DNA from: Aureimonas psammosilenae
Lineage (GTDB): Bacteria; Pseudomonadota; Alphaproteobacteria; Rhizobiales; Rhizobiaceae
Assembly: GCF_009176975.1 (NCBI RefSeq)
Contig: NZ_WEZG01000007.1
Coordinates: 1-64,000 of the forward strand
Direction: 5' to 3'
Length of the DNA: 64,000 nucleotides
Part shown: positions 42,570 through 51,757 of the stretch, one piece after another
Position numbering within the stretch: the first letter of the stretch is position 1
Layout: each line of letters opens with the position of its first letter
The notes under the pieces: model-generated
Databases searched by the model: none
What the model was told of the DNA's origin: nothing
Seen by the model: only the letters and a program-made list of their open reading frames with translations
Translations under genes and position numbers: made by a program

Positions 42570-43330
42570 GCAAACGGAGATTTGGTCGTGACGGTGCCAA
42601 TTGCGCTTCGGAGTGATTTTGACGGTTTGGGCCTTCGCCGTCTGGCGCGGTCAGACAAAGGACGCGGCGCAGACCCGGCGGCTTCTGGCGCTGGCTGCGA
42701 TCTACGATGGGGCTCGCGCACGGACGCGGCCCGGATCGGCAGTGTGACGCTTCAGATCATCCGGGACTGGATGATACGGTTCAACCAGCGCGGCCCGGTC
42801 GAGCTCGTCAACGGCAAGGCGCCGGGCAGCTCTTCGAAGTTGAACGATGAACAGCGTCAAATCTTGGCGAAGATCGTCGAAAAGGGCCCGATTCCGTCGG
42901 TGCACGGCGTCGTTCGCCGACGGAGCAAGGACCTCATGCGATGGATCTTCGAGGAGTTCCGTCTTTCGCTGGATGAGACGACGGTCGGTCGCGAACTGAA
43001 GGCCATGAGCTTTGCCAAGCTCTCGACCCGTCCGCGCCGCTACGCCCAGAACGAGTTCGAGGTGGTAGCTTTCAAAAAGATTCCCCCGCCGAGTTGGCGG
43101 CCATCGCGGCGCGGCTCCCAAACGGCACCGAAATCGAACTCTGGTGGGCCGACGAGGCCCGCATAGGCTAGAAGAACAAGATCACCCGCCGCTAAGCCAA
43201 GCGCGGCACGCGACCCTCCGCCCCGCAGGACCAGCGCACGATGTGGGCATACATTTTCGGGGCGATCTGCCCGAAGAAGGGCAAGGGCGCTGGTCTCGTC
43301 CTGCCCTACTGCGACACCGACGCCATGAAC
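42570..43330 (+). pseudogene. IS630-family transposase, frameshifted and truncated
   Basis: Pieces in several frames match the IS630 order: IALRSDFDGLGLRRLAR, then TKDAAQTRRLLALAAIYDGA, ARIGSVTLQIIRDWMIRFNQ and KLNDEQRQILAKIVEKGPIP. VHGVV, FEEFRLSLDETTVGRELKAM and, after another shift, ADEARIG, KITRR and WAYIFGAICPKKGKGAGLVL follow, ending at CDTDAMN. The IS5-family element begins at 43334, and the remaining third of IS630 is missing on the other side. Confidence 0.85.
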
Positions 43331-43333
43331 TAG

Positions 43334-44184
43334 GATGAATCCACATTCATCGGAGCCATATGGCGATGGCCGCGATGTGAACGAAGGCGAGGAAGTGAGA
43401 GGCCTTGCGGTCGTAGCGTGTGGCGAAGCGTCGGAAATGCTTGAGCTTGTTGAAGCAGCGCTCGATGCGGTTGCGGTGCCGGTAGATCGCCGTGTCGTGC
43501 GGGATCGCAACCTTGCGCGATCGGGTGGACGGGATGACCGCTGCCGCGTTCATGGCGGCTATCGTCTGCCACAGGTCGTTGTTGTCGTAGGCCCTGTCGG
43601 CCAGAACCGCTTCGGCCTGGAAGCCGTCGAGCAGCGCTTTGGCGGCGAGATTGTCATGGCGCTGGCCGGCGCTCAGCATGAAGCGCAACGGTCGGCCGAG
43701 CGTGTCGCAGAGCATGTGAACCTTGGTGGTCAGACCACCTCGGGAACGCCCCAGAGCCTGATCCCTGGCCCCCCTTTTCCGCACGCCGCCTGTTGAAGGA
43801 CGCGCACCAGGGTCGTGTCGAGCATCAGATACTGGTTGTCGCGGTCCTTGATCAGTTCCGCAAAGACCCTCTCCCAAACGCCGGCCTTGGCCCAGCGGCT
43901 GAAGCGGGCATGGACGCTTTTCCATTTGCCGTAGCGCTCCGGCAGGTGCTGCCAGAAGGCGCCGGAGCGCAGAACCCACAGAACGCCGTTCACGAACAAA
44001 CGGTTGTCCGCCGCGCTGCGGCCGGGATCACCGACCTTGCCCGGCAGTAGGGGCGCGATCCGCTGCCACTGCGCCTCGTTGAGTTCATAGCGCTTCACAC
44101 CCATCAAGCCGCTCCGGATCAGCAAAACCCAAGCGCCTTGAATCAAACCTCAGCCGCAATGAAAACTCTGAATGTGGATTGGTC
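43334..44184 (-). mobile_element. IS5-family (IS427-group) insertion sequence
   Basis: The terminal repeats share AATCCACATTCA (43338-43349 and, reversed, 44169-44180), with two differing bases outside. OrfA (44146-43730) has YELNEAQWQRIAPLLPGKVG and NGVLWVLRSGAFWQHLPERY. OrfB (about 43800-43347) has SRGGLTTKVHMLCDTLGRPL, AVLADRAYDNNDLW and RNRIERCFNKLKHFRRFATR, carrying the DDE residues. The two are in different frames, as expected for programmed frameshifting in this group. Flanks are CTAG on the left and TTAG on the right, both fitting the YTAR target but not identical. Confidence 0.88.
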
Positions 44185-44192
44185 TTAGATCA

Positions 44193-44510
44193 CCGCACAG
44201 CTAAGATCGGTCGTTGCGCGCAAGTCCGTCTTGGCGACGTCCTCAGCGGTCGCTACCGGATCGCTGGCAGCCTCCTGCATGCGGGCGAGCGTCTCATTCG
44301 TGATGTCGGTATAGACTTCTTGGAAGCCGCCTTATCCAATGATTTGCGCTCATGCATTGGGTCAGAAGCTGGTGGTGAGCGCCGAGCCCGGTATGACCGC
44401 TGCATTGCGGATGCCGAACGGAGCCAGTTCAAGCGCAGGCGTTACTGCCATCGGAACAGAGCACGGGAGACTGCGGAGCCGTTTCAGCTCGGCTGAATGC
44501 GCTGTTGTCG
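44193..44510 (-). pseudogene. C-terminal remnant of a short-chain dehydrogenase/reductase
   Basis: On the minus strand, KRLRSLPCSVPMAVTPALEL and APFGIRNAAVIPGSALTTSF correspond to the region after the SDR active site (PG motif). After several stops, EVYTDITNETLARMQEAASD and PVATAEDVAKTDLRATTD look like the SDR C-terminus. It is truncated on the right by the TetR gene and on the left by IS5-side DNA. TetR genes next to SDR genes are common, so the SDR may once have been linked to the neighbouring regulator. Confidence 0.55.
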
Positions 44511-45077
44511 TTTGAACGATCGAAACTCCCCGTCCAAGCGCATCGCCAGATCTACAAGTTCGAGCTGGTAATCCTTGTCCGGCAACTGGTCTGCAAACGC
44601 GAAGCGATAGATCACCGGAGCGACGAGTAGGTCCATGAGGCGGTCCGGGTCGTGCCCGGCCTCGCCCCTCGCGTCGGCGCGCGCGATCAGGGTCAGGAAG
44701 TTGGCGTACGGGTAACCCGCTACGGTCTTGGCGAGCGCAAGGTCCGCCACGCGTTCCTGAATCAGGCTTCGACCCAGCCCCGTCGCCATGTCGTCGACGA
44801 AGCGCTCGAGCCAGACCTCCAAATCCCCGCGCAGGCTGCCCGTGTCCGCGAGCTCCGGGTCGGCGCGGAGGTTTCCCGCCGCGACGTCCGCCACGAGCTG
44901 CCCGACCGTTCCCCAACGGCGATAGATGGTGGACGGCGTGACGTCGGCGGCCTGGGCCACCATGGGAAGCGTCAGTTCCCGGTCCGGGTCTTCTTCTAGC
45001 AACGCCTTAACGGCACGGTGCACCGCGATCTGGATACGCTCGCTCCGCCCACCCGGACGGATCATCGGCTGACGCAT
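44484..45077 (-). CDS. TetR-family regulator beside the PBP pair
   Basis: The 197-residue protein has a TetR HTH (VKALLEEDPDRELTLPMVAQ, then AADVTPSTIYRRWGTVGQLV) and a C-terminal domain of the TetR_C_11/16-like type (LRGDLEVWLERFVDDMATGL). It is transcribed away from the PBP2 gene. The 21-bp palindrome TAATGCAA-N5-TTGCATTA lies 23 bp upstream of its start, and an identical one precedes the PBP1A gene. It is therefore the likely autoregulated repressor of the PBP pair. ATG 45077 or Met5 may be the start. Confidence 0.9.
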   Translation of the reverse strand: MRQPMIRPGGRSERIQIAVHRAVKALLEEDPDRELTLPMVAQAADVTPSTIYRRWGTVGQLVADVAAGNLRADPELADTGSLRGDLEVWLERFVDDMATGLGRSLIQERVADLALAKTVAGYPYANFLTLIARADARGEAGHDPDRLMDLLVAPVIYRFAFADQLPDKDYQLELVDLAMRLDGEFRSFKRQQRIQPS

Positions 45078-45099
45078 GTATTAACCTATCCGTAATCTA

Positions 45100-45122
45100 C
45101 TAATGCAAAAATTTTGCATTAG
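45100..45122. promoter_or_regulatory. Palindromic operator between TetR and PBP2 genes
   Basis: CTAATGCAAAA-A-TTTTGCATTAG is a perfect inverted repeat with 11-bp arms. The core TAATGCAA-N5-TTGCATTA recurs at 46948-46968. It lies between the divergent TetR and PBP2 genes, 47 bp before ATG 45170. Confidence 0.85.
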
Positions 45123-45169
45123 GTCTTCCAAGCATCGGCGTCCCCGCGACGCTAGCGCGGAACGCGCTG

Positions 45170-46909
45170 ATGATCATCATAAGCGGGATCGCTTGCCAAA
45201 TGCCGGCAAAGGGTAAGAACCAATTCGGGATGCCCTCGAGGTTGCACGAGGGCATCGGTCGGGGACGGCGGCGGCCCCGTTTCGTGGTCGCGGCCGTCGG
45301 CTTCGCGGCCGCCTACGCGGTCATCGGGATCCGGCTGATCCAACTCGGGGTCGCCAGCGTGCCGGAGACCGCCGCCGTGGCGGATCGCGTCAAGCCCTCC
45401 CGGCCGGACATCGTCGACCGGAACGGTGTTCTCCTTGCCACCGACCTCAAGCTGGCGTCCCTTTATGCGGAGCCGCGCAGCATCCTCGACGCGGACGAGG
45501 TCGTGGAGAAGCTGTCCACTGTGCTGCCCGACCTCCCGATGGCCGAGACTCATCGCCGGCTCCGGACGGAGCGGGCATTCATCTGGCTCGACCGTCATCT
45601 AACTCCCTCCCAGCAGGCCATGATCCACGCGCTGGGCCTTCCGGGGATCGGGTTCCGGCCTGAGGTGGCGAGGATCTACCCGGCCGGAAACCAGACGTCG
45701 CACATCCTCGGCCTGACCAACATCGACAACCACGGCATCTCCGGGATGGAGAAGTGGATCGACCAGCAGGGCCTTACGGACCTTCAGTCGGCGGGTCTCG
45801 GCTCGGCGGGCGAACTGGCCCCGGTGCGGCTGTCTCTCGACATCCGCGTCCAGAACGTCCTGCACCAGGAACTCGCCAAGGCGATGGAGACCTATCGAGC
45901 CAAGGCGGCGGGTGGCGTCGTTCTCGACGCCAGGACGGGAGAGATCATGGCGATGGTCTCGCTTCCCGATTTCGATCCGCTGGTTCCGGCTGAGGCCAAC
46001 GAACGCGATCGACTTAACCGGATCGCAGCGGGAACGGCGGAGATGGGGTCGACCATCAAGACGTTCACGACAGCCATGGCCCTCGAGATCGGCGGGGCCA
46101 CCTTGAACACCCTGTTCGACGCGAGCCGCCCGCTTCGGGTAGGGCACCAGAGCGTCCGCGATCCCCACAGCAAGGGGCGACCCCTGTCGCTGGAGGAGGT
46201 GTTCCGCTTTTCCTCGAACGTCGGGTCAGCGCACGAGGCGCTTATGGTCGGCGTTGATGCCCACCGCGACTTCCTGCGGCGCGCCGGCCTTCTCGACCGC
46301 CTGCGGACCGAGCTTCCGGAGACCGCCCAGCCCATTCAGCCACGGACATGGTCCCAGGCGACCTCCATCACCGCGTCCTTCGGACACGGCTTCGCGACGA
46401 CGCCGTTGCAGACGGCGGCGGGGATCGCCGCAGTGCTCAACGGCGGCAATCTCATTCCGCCGACGTTCCTGACGCGGTCGCGGGAGGAAGCAAACGGCCT
46501 CGCCACCCGCATCGTCAGCGAGCGGACCAGCGCGGCTATGCGGTTCCTCTACAGGGACAACGCCGTCCGCGGATCAGGCAGACGCGCGAACATCGACGAG
46601 CTGCGCGTCGGCGGAAAGACCGGGACGGCCGAGAAGGTCGTCGACGGCCGATACTCGCGGGACCACAACTTCAACGCCTTCGCCGCCGCTCTCCCGATGG
46701 ACGACCCGGAATACGTCTACCTCGTCGTCGTCGACGACCCGAGGCCAGAGAGGCCCGGCATGGGATCGACAGCGGCCTCCAACGCGGCCCCCGTCGCCGG
46801 GGCGATCATCGCCCGAACGGCCCTGATGCTCGGGGTGAGACCGAGTTTCGGACGCGTCGCCGATGCCGAAGTGACTGCGGTGCCTGCTCCGCGGCTCTCG
46901 GACAGGTGA
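45170..46909 (+). CDS. Class B penicillin-binding protein (FtsI/PBP2-like transpeptidase)
   Basis: The 579-residue protein has one N-terminal membrane segment (about 37-55), a short PBP dimer domain (SRPDIVDRNGVLLATDLK near 77), and the transpeptidase domain. All three catalytic motifs are intact: S294-T-I-K297 (EMGSTIKTFTTAM), S348-S-N350 (VFRFSSNVGSAHEAL) and K483-T-G485 (VGGKTGTAEKV). It would crosslink septal-type peptidoglycan and should bind beta-lactams. It is a second, island-borne copy type; housekeeping ftsI normally lies in the dcw cluster. ATG 45170 is uncertain, with Met11 and Met21 possible. TetR and operator lie directly upstream, and a PBP1A gene follows after 124 bp with the same operator. 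Confidence 0.9.
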   Translation: MIIISGIACQMPAKGKNQFGMPSRLHEGIGRGRRRPRFVVAAVGFAAAYAVIGIRLIQLGVASVPETAAVADRVKPSRPDIVDRNGVLLATDLKLASLYAEPRSILDADEVVEKLSTVLPDLPMAETHRRLRTERAFIWLDRHLTPSQQAMIHALGLPGIGFRPEVARIYPAGNQTSHILGLTNIDNHGISGMEKWIDQQGLTDLQSAGLGSAGELAPVRLSLDIRVQNVLHQELAKAMETYRAKAAGGVVLDARTGEIMAMVSLPDFDPLVPAEANERDRLNRIAAGTAEMGSTIKTFTTAMALEIGGATLNTLFDASRPLRVGHQSVRDPHSKGRPLSLEEVFRFSSNVGSAHEALMVGVDAHRDFLRRAGLLDRLRTELPETAQPIQPRTWSQATSITASFGHGFATTPLQTAAGIAAVLNGGNLIPPTFLTRSREEANGLATRIVSERTSAAMRFLYRDNAVRGSGRRANIDELRVGGKTGTAEKVVDGRYSRDHNFNAFAAALPMDDPEYVYLVVVDDPRPERPGMGSTAASNAAPVAGAIIARTALMLGVRPSFGRVADAEVTAVPAPRLSDR

Positions 46910-46947
46910 AGCCACTTCGACCTGTTGCGTTAGGATCCACCCAAGGT

Positions 46948-46968
46948 TAATGCAAATAAATTGCATTA
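46948..46968. promoter_or_regulatory. Second copy of the palindromic operator, before PBP1A
   Basis: TAATGCAA-ATAAA-TTGCATTA has the same 8-bp arms and 5-nt spacer as 45101-45121, with an outer inverted repeat CCAAG/CTTGG (46941-46945 and 46971-46975). TTGCAT (46961-46966) and TAAAGC (46984-46989) are spaced by 17 bp and could be the -35 and a weak -10 box, so a repressor would cover the promoter. Confidence 0.82.
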
Positions 46969-47033
46969 GTCTTGGGTGTGCCGTAAAGCCGTGGTCTCTG
47001 ACGGGCAGACAGACACCCTTTCCCGGAGTTACC

Positions 47034-49475
47034 ATGATCAGGCTCGCAGGCTACCTGTTCGCCATCGCCAGCCTCTTGCTGCTCGCTTTCGCGGGAGCCG
47101 CCTTCTGGCAGTTCCGCCTTATGGCCCGCGACCTTCCCGACTACAAGGTCCTCGCCGACTACCAGCCCAAGGTCGCGACGCGCTTCTATGCGGGCGACGG
47201 CGCGATGATGGCAGAATACGCCATGGAGCGCCGGCTCTACCTGCCGATCCAAGCGATCCCTCAGCGCCTGAAGGACGCGTTCCTTTCGGCCGAGGATAAG
47301 AACTTCTACAACCATTCGGGTGTGGATCTCGAAGGCATCGGGCGTGCCGCGCTTCTCTACCTGCGTGGTGGGCCCATGCAAGGCGGCTCGACCATCACGC
47401 AGCAGGTCGCCAAGAACTTCCTTCTCACCAATGAGCGGTCCATGGAGCGCAAGGTGAAGGAGGCGATCCTCTCGCTCCGCATTGAGCGGGCCTATTCCAA
47501 GGATCGCATCCTCGAGCTCTACCTGAACGAGATCTATCTCGGCATGGGCTCCTATGGCGTCGCCGCCGCATCGCTTGCCTATTTCGACAAGTCGGTGAAC
47601 GAGTTGGAGATCCAGGAGGCGGCCTATCTCGCCGCGCTTCCCAAGGCGCCGGAGAACTACAACCCGTTCCGCGACCCGGACGAGGCGATCGGCCGCCGCA
47701 ACTGGGTCATCCAGCGGATGGCCGAGAACGGGCTGATCTCGCAGGACGAAGCCCTCGCCGCGATCGCCAAGCCGCTCGGCGTCAACCCGCGCCCGAGCGG
47801 AACGTATCTCGCATCGGCGGAATACTTCACGGAAGAGGTCCGCCGCCAAGTCGTCGCGCGCTATGGGGTCAAGGCGCTCTACGAGGGCGGGCTGACGGTC
47901 CGCACGACGCTGGACCCGAAACTCCAGATGATGGCGCGGCTCTCCCTCCAACGCGGGCTTGTGGCCTTCGACGAAGCCAAGGGATGGCGCGGACCGTGGG
48001 CGAGCGTCGAGGTGGGCGCCGACTGGGGCCGGACGCTCGGCGCGATCGAGCCGCTGGCGGACGTCCCAGAGTGGCAGCTCGCAGTCGTGCTCACGTCGGG
48101 TCCGGACGGGATGAGCGTCGGCTTGCGGCCGTCCCCGTCCGCGTCCGGGGGGATCGGCGCGGAGCGCCGCATCGTAACCGTCTCGCGTCCCGACATGGCG
48201 TGGGCGTTCAGGGTGGTCCGGGACGGACGGACGCGCACGGTGCGTTCGATCGAGGAGGTGGTCTCGCGCGGCGACGTCGTCTTCGTCGAACGCAAGGCAG
48301 ACGGCGGGGGCTACCGCCTGCGCCAGGTCCCGAAGGTGCAGGGCGCGCTCGTGTCGATGGACCCGCGCACGGGGCGCGTTTTCGCGATGGCCGGCGGGTT
48401 CTCCTACTCGCAGTCGGAGTTCAATCGCGCCACCCAGGCGATGCGCCAGCCGGGATCGTCCTTCAAGCCGATCGTCTACGCCGCCGCGCTCGACAGCGGG
48501 TACACCCCAGCGTCCGTCGTGCTAGACGCCCCGATCTCGTTTCCCGACGGGCGCGGCGGCGTCTGGGAGCCGAGCAACTATGGTGAGGGAACAGGGCGGG
48601 GCCCATCGACCCTACGGACCGGCATCGAGAAGAGTCTCAACCTAATGACGGTGCGGTTGGCGGCCGACATGGGCATGCCACTTGTTTCCGAATATGCCGA
48701 GCGCTTCGGCGTCTACGACCATCTTGCTCCGTACCTGCCTATGGCCCTGGGCGCCGGGGAGACAACCGTGATGCGTATGGTCTCAGCCTATGCCGTCATG
48801 GCGAACGGGGGGCGCTCAGTTGCCCCGTCCCTGATCGATCGCGTGCAGGACCGGAGCGGGCGGACAGTGTGGCGACACGACGCTCGCGAGTGCGTCGGCT
48901 GCAACGTCGCGGCTTGGGACGGACAGACGGAGCCCGACCCCATCGACCGCCGCGAGCAGGTCCTCGACCCGATGACGGCATATCAGATCACCTCGATGAT
49001 GGAGGGCGTCGTCCAGCGCGGGACGGCGACCGTGGTCAAAGAGCTCGGCGTGCCCGTGGCGGGCAAGTCCGGCACGACAAATGACGCCAAGGACGCTTGG
49101 TTCGTCGGCTACACGCCGAACCTCGTGACAGGCCTTTATGTCGGCTACGACGCCGCGACGTCGCTGGGGACGAATGTCAGCGGCGGGGGGCTGGCAGCGC
49201 CCATCTTCTTGGACTTTATGCGCGGGGCGCTGGCCGAGCGGCCCGTCGCGCAATTCGCGATGCCTGCGGGGATGACGCCGACGTCGATAGACCCGCGGAC
49301 GGGCCGCGCCTCCAATGCCGGGAGTGCCATCGTCGAGGCCTTCAAGCCGGGAACCGGACCCGCGGACACTTACGAAGTGATCAGCGGCCACACGATGCCC
49401 GGCGCCCCGTCGGCCGCGATCAGCCCGACCGCCCGCGAGTCGATCGCGGGCGGTGCTGCGGCGGGCTTGTTCTGA
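47034..49475 (+). CDS. Class A penicillin-binding protein (PBP1A-like)
   Basis: ATG 47034 gives 813 residues; the upstream extension to 46950 crosses the operator. A membrane anchor (about 5-25) is followed by the GT51 glycosyltransferase: FLSAEDKNFYNHSG with catalytic Glu87, GGSTITQQVAKNFLL, and RILELYLNEIYLG. After an OB-like insert the transpeptidase has S475-S-F-K478 (RQPGSSFKPIVYA), S534-L-N536 (EKSLNLMTV) and K678-S-G680 (GKSGTTNDAKDAWF). Here Ser replaces the usual Thr of KTG. Glycan polymerisation and crosslinking are both expected. An apparent TetR operator overlaps its promoter, linking it to the preceding PBP2. Confidence 0.93.
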   Translation: MIRLAGYLFAIASLLLLAFAGAAFWQFRLMARDLPDYKVLADYQPKVATRFYAGDGAMMAEYAMERRLYLPIQAIPQRLKDAFLSAEDKNFYNHSGVDLEGIGRAALLYLRGGPMQGGSTITQQVAKNFLLTNERSMERKVKEAILSLRIERAYSKDRILELYLNEIYLGMGSYGVAAASLAYFDKSVNELEIQEAAYLAALPKAPENYNPFRDPDEAIGRRNWVIQRMAENGLISQDEALAAIAKPLGVNPRPSGTYLASAEYFTEEVRRQVVARYGVKALYEGGLTVRTTLDPKLQMMARLSLQRGLVAFDEAKGWRGPWASVEVGADWGRTLGAIEPLADVPEWQLAVVLTSGPDGMSVGLRPSPSASGGIGAERRIVTVSRPDMAWAFRVVRDGRTRTVRSIEEVVSRGDVVFVERKADGGGYRLRQVPKVQGALVSMDPRTGRVFAMAGGFSYSQSEFNRATQAMRQPGSSFKPIVYAAALDSGYTPASVVLDAPISFPDGRGGVWEPSNYGEGTGRGPSTLRTGIEKSLNLMTVRLAADMGMPLVSEYAERFGVYDHLAPYLPMALGAGETTVMRMVSAYAVMANGGRSVAPSLIDRVQDRSGRTVWRHDARECVGCNVAAWDGQTEPDPIDRREQVLDPMTAYQITSMMEGVVQRGTATVVKELGVPVAGKSGTTNDAKDAWFVGYTPNLVTGLYVGYDAATSLGTNVSGGGLAAPIFLDFMRGALAERPVAQFAMPAGMTPTSIDPRTGRASNAGSAIVEAFKPGTGPADTYEVISGHTMPGAPSAAISPTARESIAGGAAAGLF

Positions 49476-49681
49476 GGCGGACGGGCATTGCGGTTGGCAG
49501 TGGGGGCTTACGGACCCGCTAAGCCGCACCCCAGGCGCGCAAGTGCCCGGCAGCTTGCGGGACTAGGCATGCATCTCAGTACTGCCGCCTACCCATCGTC
49601 GGCCGCGGCTACTGCGGGTCTTGGCTTGCGCATCGGTAGCTCGACGCAACGGAATGAAAATTGAATCCAAAGGGCACTTCG

Positions 49682-50605
49682 ATGGGCTTTCTCTTTCTTT
49701 CTGATGCTGAAAGGGCTCGGATTTTTGCAGCGGAGTTTGCACAAAGCCTCCCCAAAATTCGCTTCGCCACATCGCGCGACGAGATCGAGCCATCTCAGGT
49801 AAAATACCTACTCACCTGGACCCCGCCTGACGATCTGGCCACCTTTTCGAATCTTCAAGCAGTTTTCTCGATCGCCGCCGGCATCGACCAGTTCCGCCTG
49901 GATGCGCTTCCGCCGCATGTTCGCTTGATACGGATGGTGGAGGAAGGCATTGCGCGGATGATGCAAGAATACGTGGTGATGGGTGTCCTTGCCCTTCACC
50001 GTGACCTGCCAGCCTATGTTGAACAGCAGAAACAAAGGGTTTGGCATGCTTTGCCGAGACGGCAGGCGGAAGATCGACGGGTCGGCGTTCTCGGCCTCGG
50101 GCAACTCGGCACAGCCGTTCTCGAAAGGTTGCGTCCGTTTGGCTTCCCGCTTGCCGGCTGGAGCCGGTCGCCGCGCGAGATCGAAGGCGTCGCTTGTTAC
50201 GACGGACCGGACGGGCTCGGCCCCTTTCTTGCGCGAACCGACATCCTGATCTGTCTCCTGCCCCTGACGCGGGAAACGCATGGGCTTCTGTCAGCCGAAC
50301 TCTTCGCGAGCTTGCCGGCGGGAGCCGGCTTGGTTCATGTCGGACGCGGAAAGCAGCTCGACGCGCCAGCGCTTTTGGCTTCGCTGGATAACAATCACCT
50401 CGCGGGTGCCGTCGTGGACGTTACCGATCCTGAACCGCTTCCCCGAGACAACCCGCTTTGGGGACATCCGAACATAATTTTAACGCCACACGTGGCAAGT
50501 GTCACGCAGGCGCGAACCGCCGCCCGCGTTGTGGTCGATAACATTCAACGGATGGATGCTGGGTTGGACCCAATCGGCCTTGTGGATACCGTACGTGGTT
50601 ATTGA
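49682..50605 (+). CDS. ghrA: D-2-hydroxyacid dehydrogenase, glyoxylate/hydroxypyruvate reductase A type
   Basis: ATG 49682 gives 307 residues. The NAD(P)-binding motif is [20 protein letters not shown] (near 135-154). The catalytic Arg is in [10 protein letters not shown] (near 226), the acidic residue in [14 protein letters not shown], and the His in LTPHVASVT (near 275). The length and the [19 protein letters not shown] block are those of the GhrA subgroup rather than SerA. It reduces glyoxylate or hydroxypyruvate. It stands alone, 206 bp after PBP1A; its promoter probably lies in 49476-49681. Confidence 0.82.
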   Translation: MGFLFLSDAERARIFAAEFAQSLPKIRFATSRDEIEPSQVKYLLTWTPPDDLATFSNLQAVFSIAAGIDQFRLDALPPHVRLIRMVEEGIARMMQEYVVMGVLALHRDLPAYVEQQKQRVWHALPRRQAEDRRVGVLGLGQLGTAVLERLRPFGFPLAGWSRSPREIEGVACYDGPDGLGPFLARTDILICLLPLTRETHGLLSAELFASLPAGAGLVHVGRGKQLDAPALLASLDNNHLAGAVVDVTDPEPLPRDNPLWGHPNIILTPHVASVTQARTAARVVVDNIQRMDAGLDPIGLVDTVRGY

Positions 50606-51000
50606 GAACTCAAGCCTCGGAGTTTCCTCGACCATCAGAGTGAACCGTTCCAGCAAGGAGCCGGATTAGTTGTCTATGCTCCAGCTCCCTCATGGTGGCT
50701 GTAGCGTTCGGCGTCGCGTCGGCTTCTCGGGTGCTGTCTGTCGCCATTACCTTGCCGAACGAGGAGACGCGGAATGTCAGCTCAGCGATAGCAAGCTGCC
50801 GTTGGGCACATTCCTTGATAAAGACCGCTTTGTCCCAACGCCAGTCGCTCTGACCGCCGTTCCGAACTCAGTTCACGAACGGCGGGTTTCAGGATCGCGC
50901 GAGGTCAAACCGAACGACCGCGTTGGGCGCAGAGCAGACAGCCCTCGATCCCAGATTTCAACGATAAGACTGGTTGAGCGACTGTCGTGCTTGGGAAGCG
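50606..51000. other. 395-bp gap with a short minus-strand open stretch and a hairpin
   Basis: On the minus strand about 84 codons (50606-50858) are open (RWDKAVFIKECAQRQLAIAE and onward) but lack a convincing start, so this is not called as a gene. An inverted repeat CCGCCGTTC/GAACGGCGG (50854-50862 and 50877-50885) lies beside it. Probably a decayed gene or IS end. Confidence 0.4.
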
Positions 51001-51546
51001 TCATACCGTTCCCAGAATACGGTAAACCTGCATCCGTGAGCACCCGACCGTTCTTGCGATGGCCGCTGGTCCAAAGCCCTCAGCGTGCAACGCGGCGACG
51101 CGGGCACGGTCGAACCGCTGTTTGCCACCTTTGTAGACGCCGGCGGCCTTCGCGCGTTCGATGCCTTCGCGCTGTCGCTCGCGGATGAAGCGGCGCTCCA
51201 TCTGAGCTACCATGCCGAGTACCGTCAGGATGACATGCCCCATCTCGCCGCGGGTCGTGACGTGCGGGTCGAGCACGGTCACGAACGCCTCCCGTTGCTC
51301 GCACTCGTGAATAAGATTCAGCACGTCTCGGGTATCGCGGCCTAGGCGGTCGAGGCGGGTAACGACGAGTTCATCGCCGGGTCGAAGGAACTCAATGACG
51401 GTCGCGAGTTCGAGGCGACCGTCACGGCTCGCCCCCGACACCTTTTCCGATCTAATGATCGCGCAGCCCTCAGCCTTCAAGCGGGCAAGCTGAATATCGA
51501 GGTCTTGATCGAGCGTGCTGACGCGGGCGTAGCCGATGCGGGCCAT
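51001..51546 (-). CDS. Serine recombinase (Tn3-type resolvase/invertase family)
   Basis: The 181-residue protein has the catalytic N-terminus MARIGYARVSTLDQDLDIQL with Ser10. Conserved arginines follow in VVTRLDRLGRDTRDVL (near 61-76), and the C-terminal HTH is AIARTVGCSRMQVYRIL. The length is that of Tn3-type resolvases and DNA invertases. The transposase of a Tn3 element is not nearby. It may act on the repeats around 51.5-51.7 kb (GTGACG and CGTCAC, about 51611-51640) or be a leftover from a transposon. ATG 51546. Confidence 0.92.
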   Translation of the reverse strand: MARIGYARVSTLDQDLDIQLARLKAEGCAIIRSEKVSGASRDGRLELATVIEFLRPGDELVVTRLDRLGRDTRDVLNLIHECEQREAFVTVLDPHVTTRGEMGHVILTVLGMVAQMERRFIRERQREGIERAKAAGVYKGGKQRFDRARVAALHAEGFGPAAIARTVGCSRMQVYRILGTV

Positions 51547-51757
51547 GATGTCACCTCAAGGTTTAAGCCCGAGGCTACCCTGTCACAAATAGGCGTCGTC
51601 AACACAGAAGTGACGTTTTCTCGAATAGCATGGCGTCACAACGGGATCGACGCTGTGATGTGTACCCTGGTGTCACACCACCAAATCCAGTTCACCCGTC
51701 AATAACGGCCACCCGTCTTAGCTAGCAAGGTGAACGGTTTTCACGGGTCACCTCATT

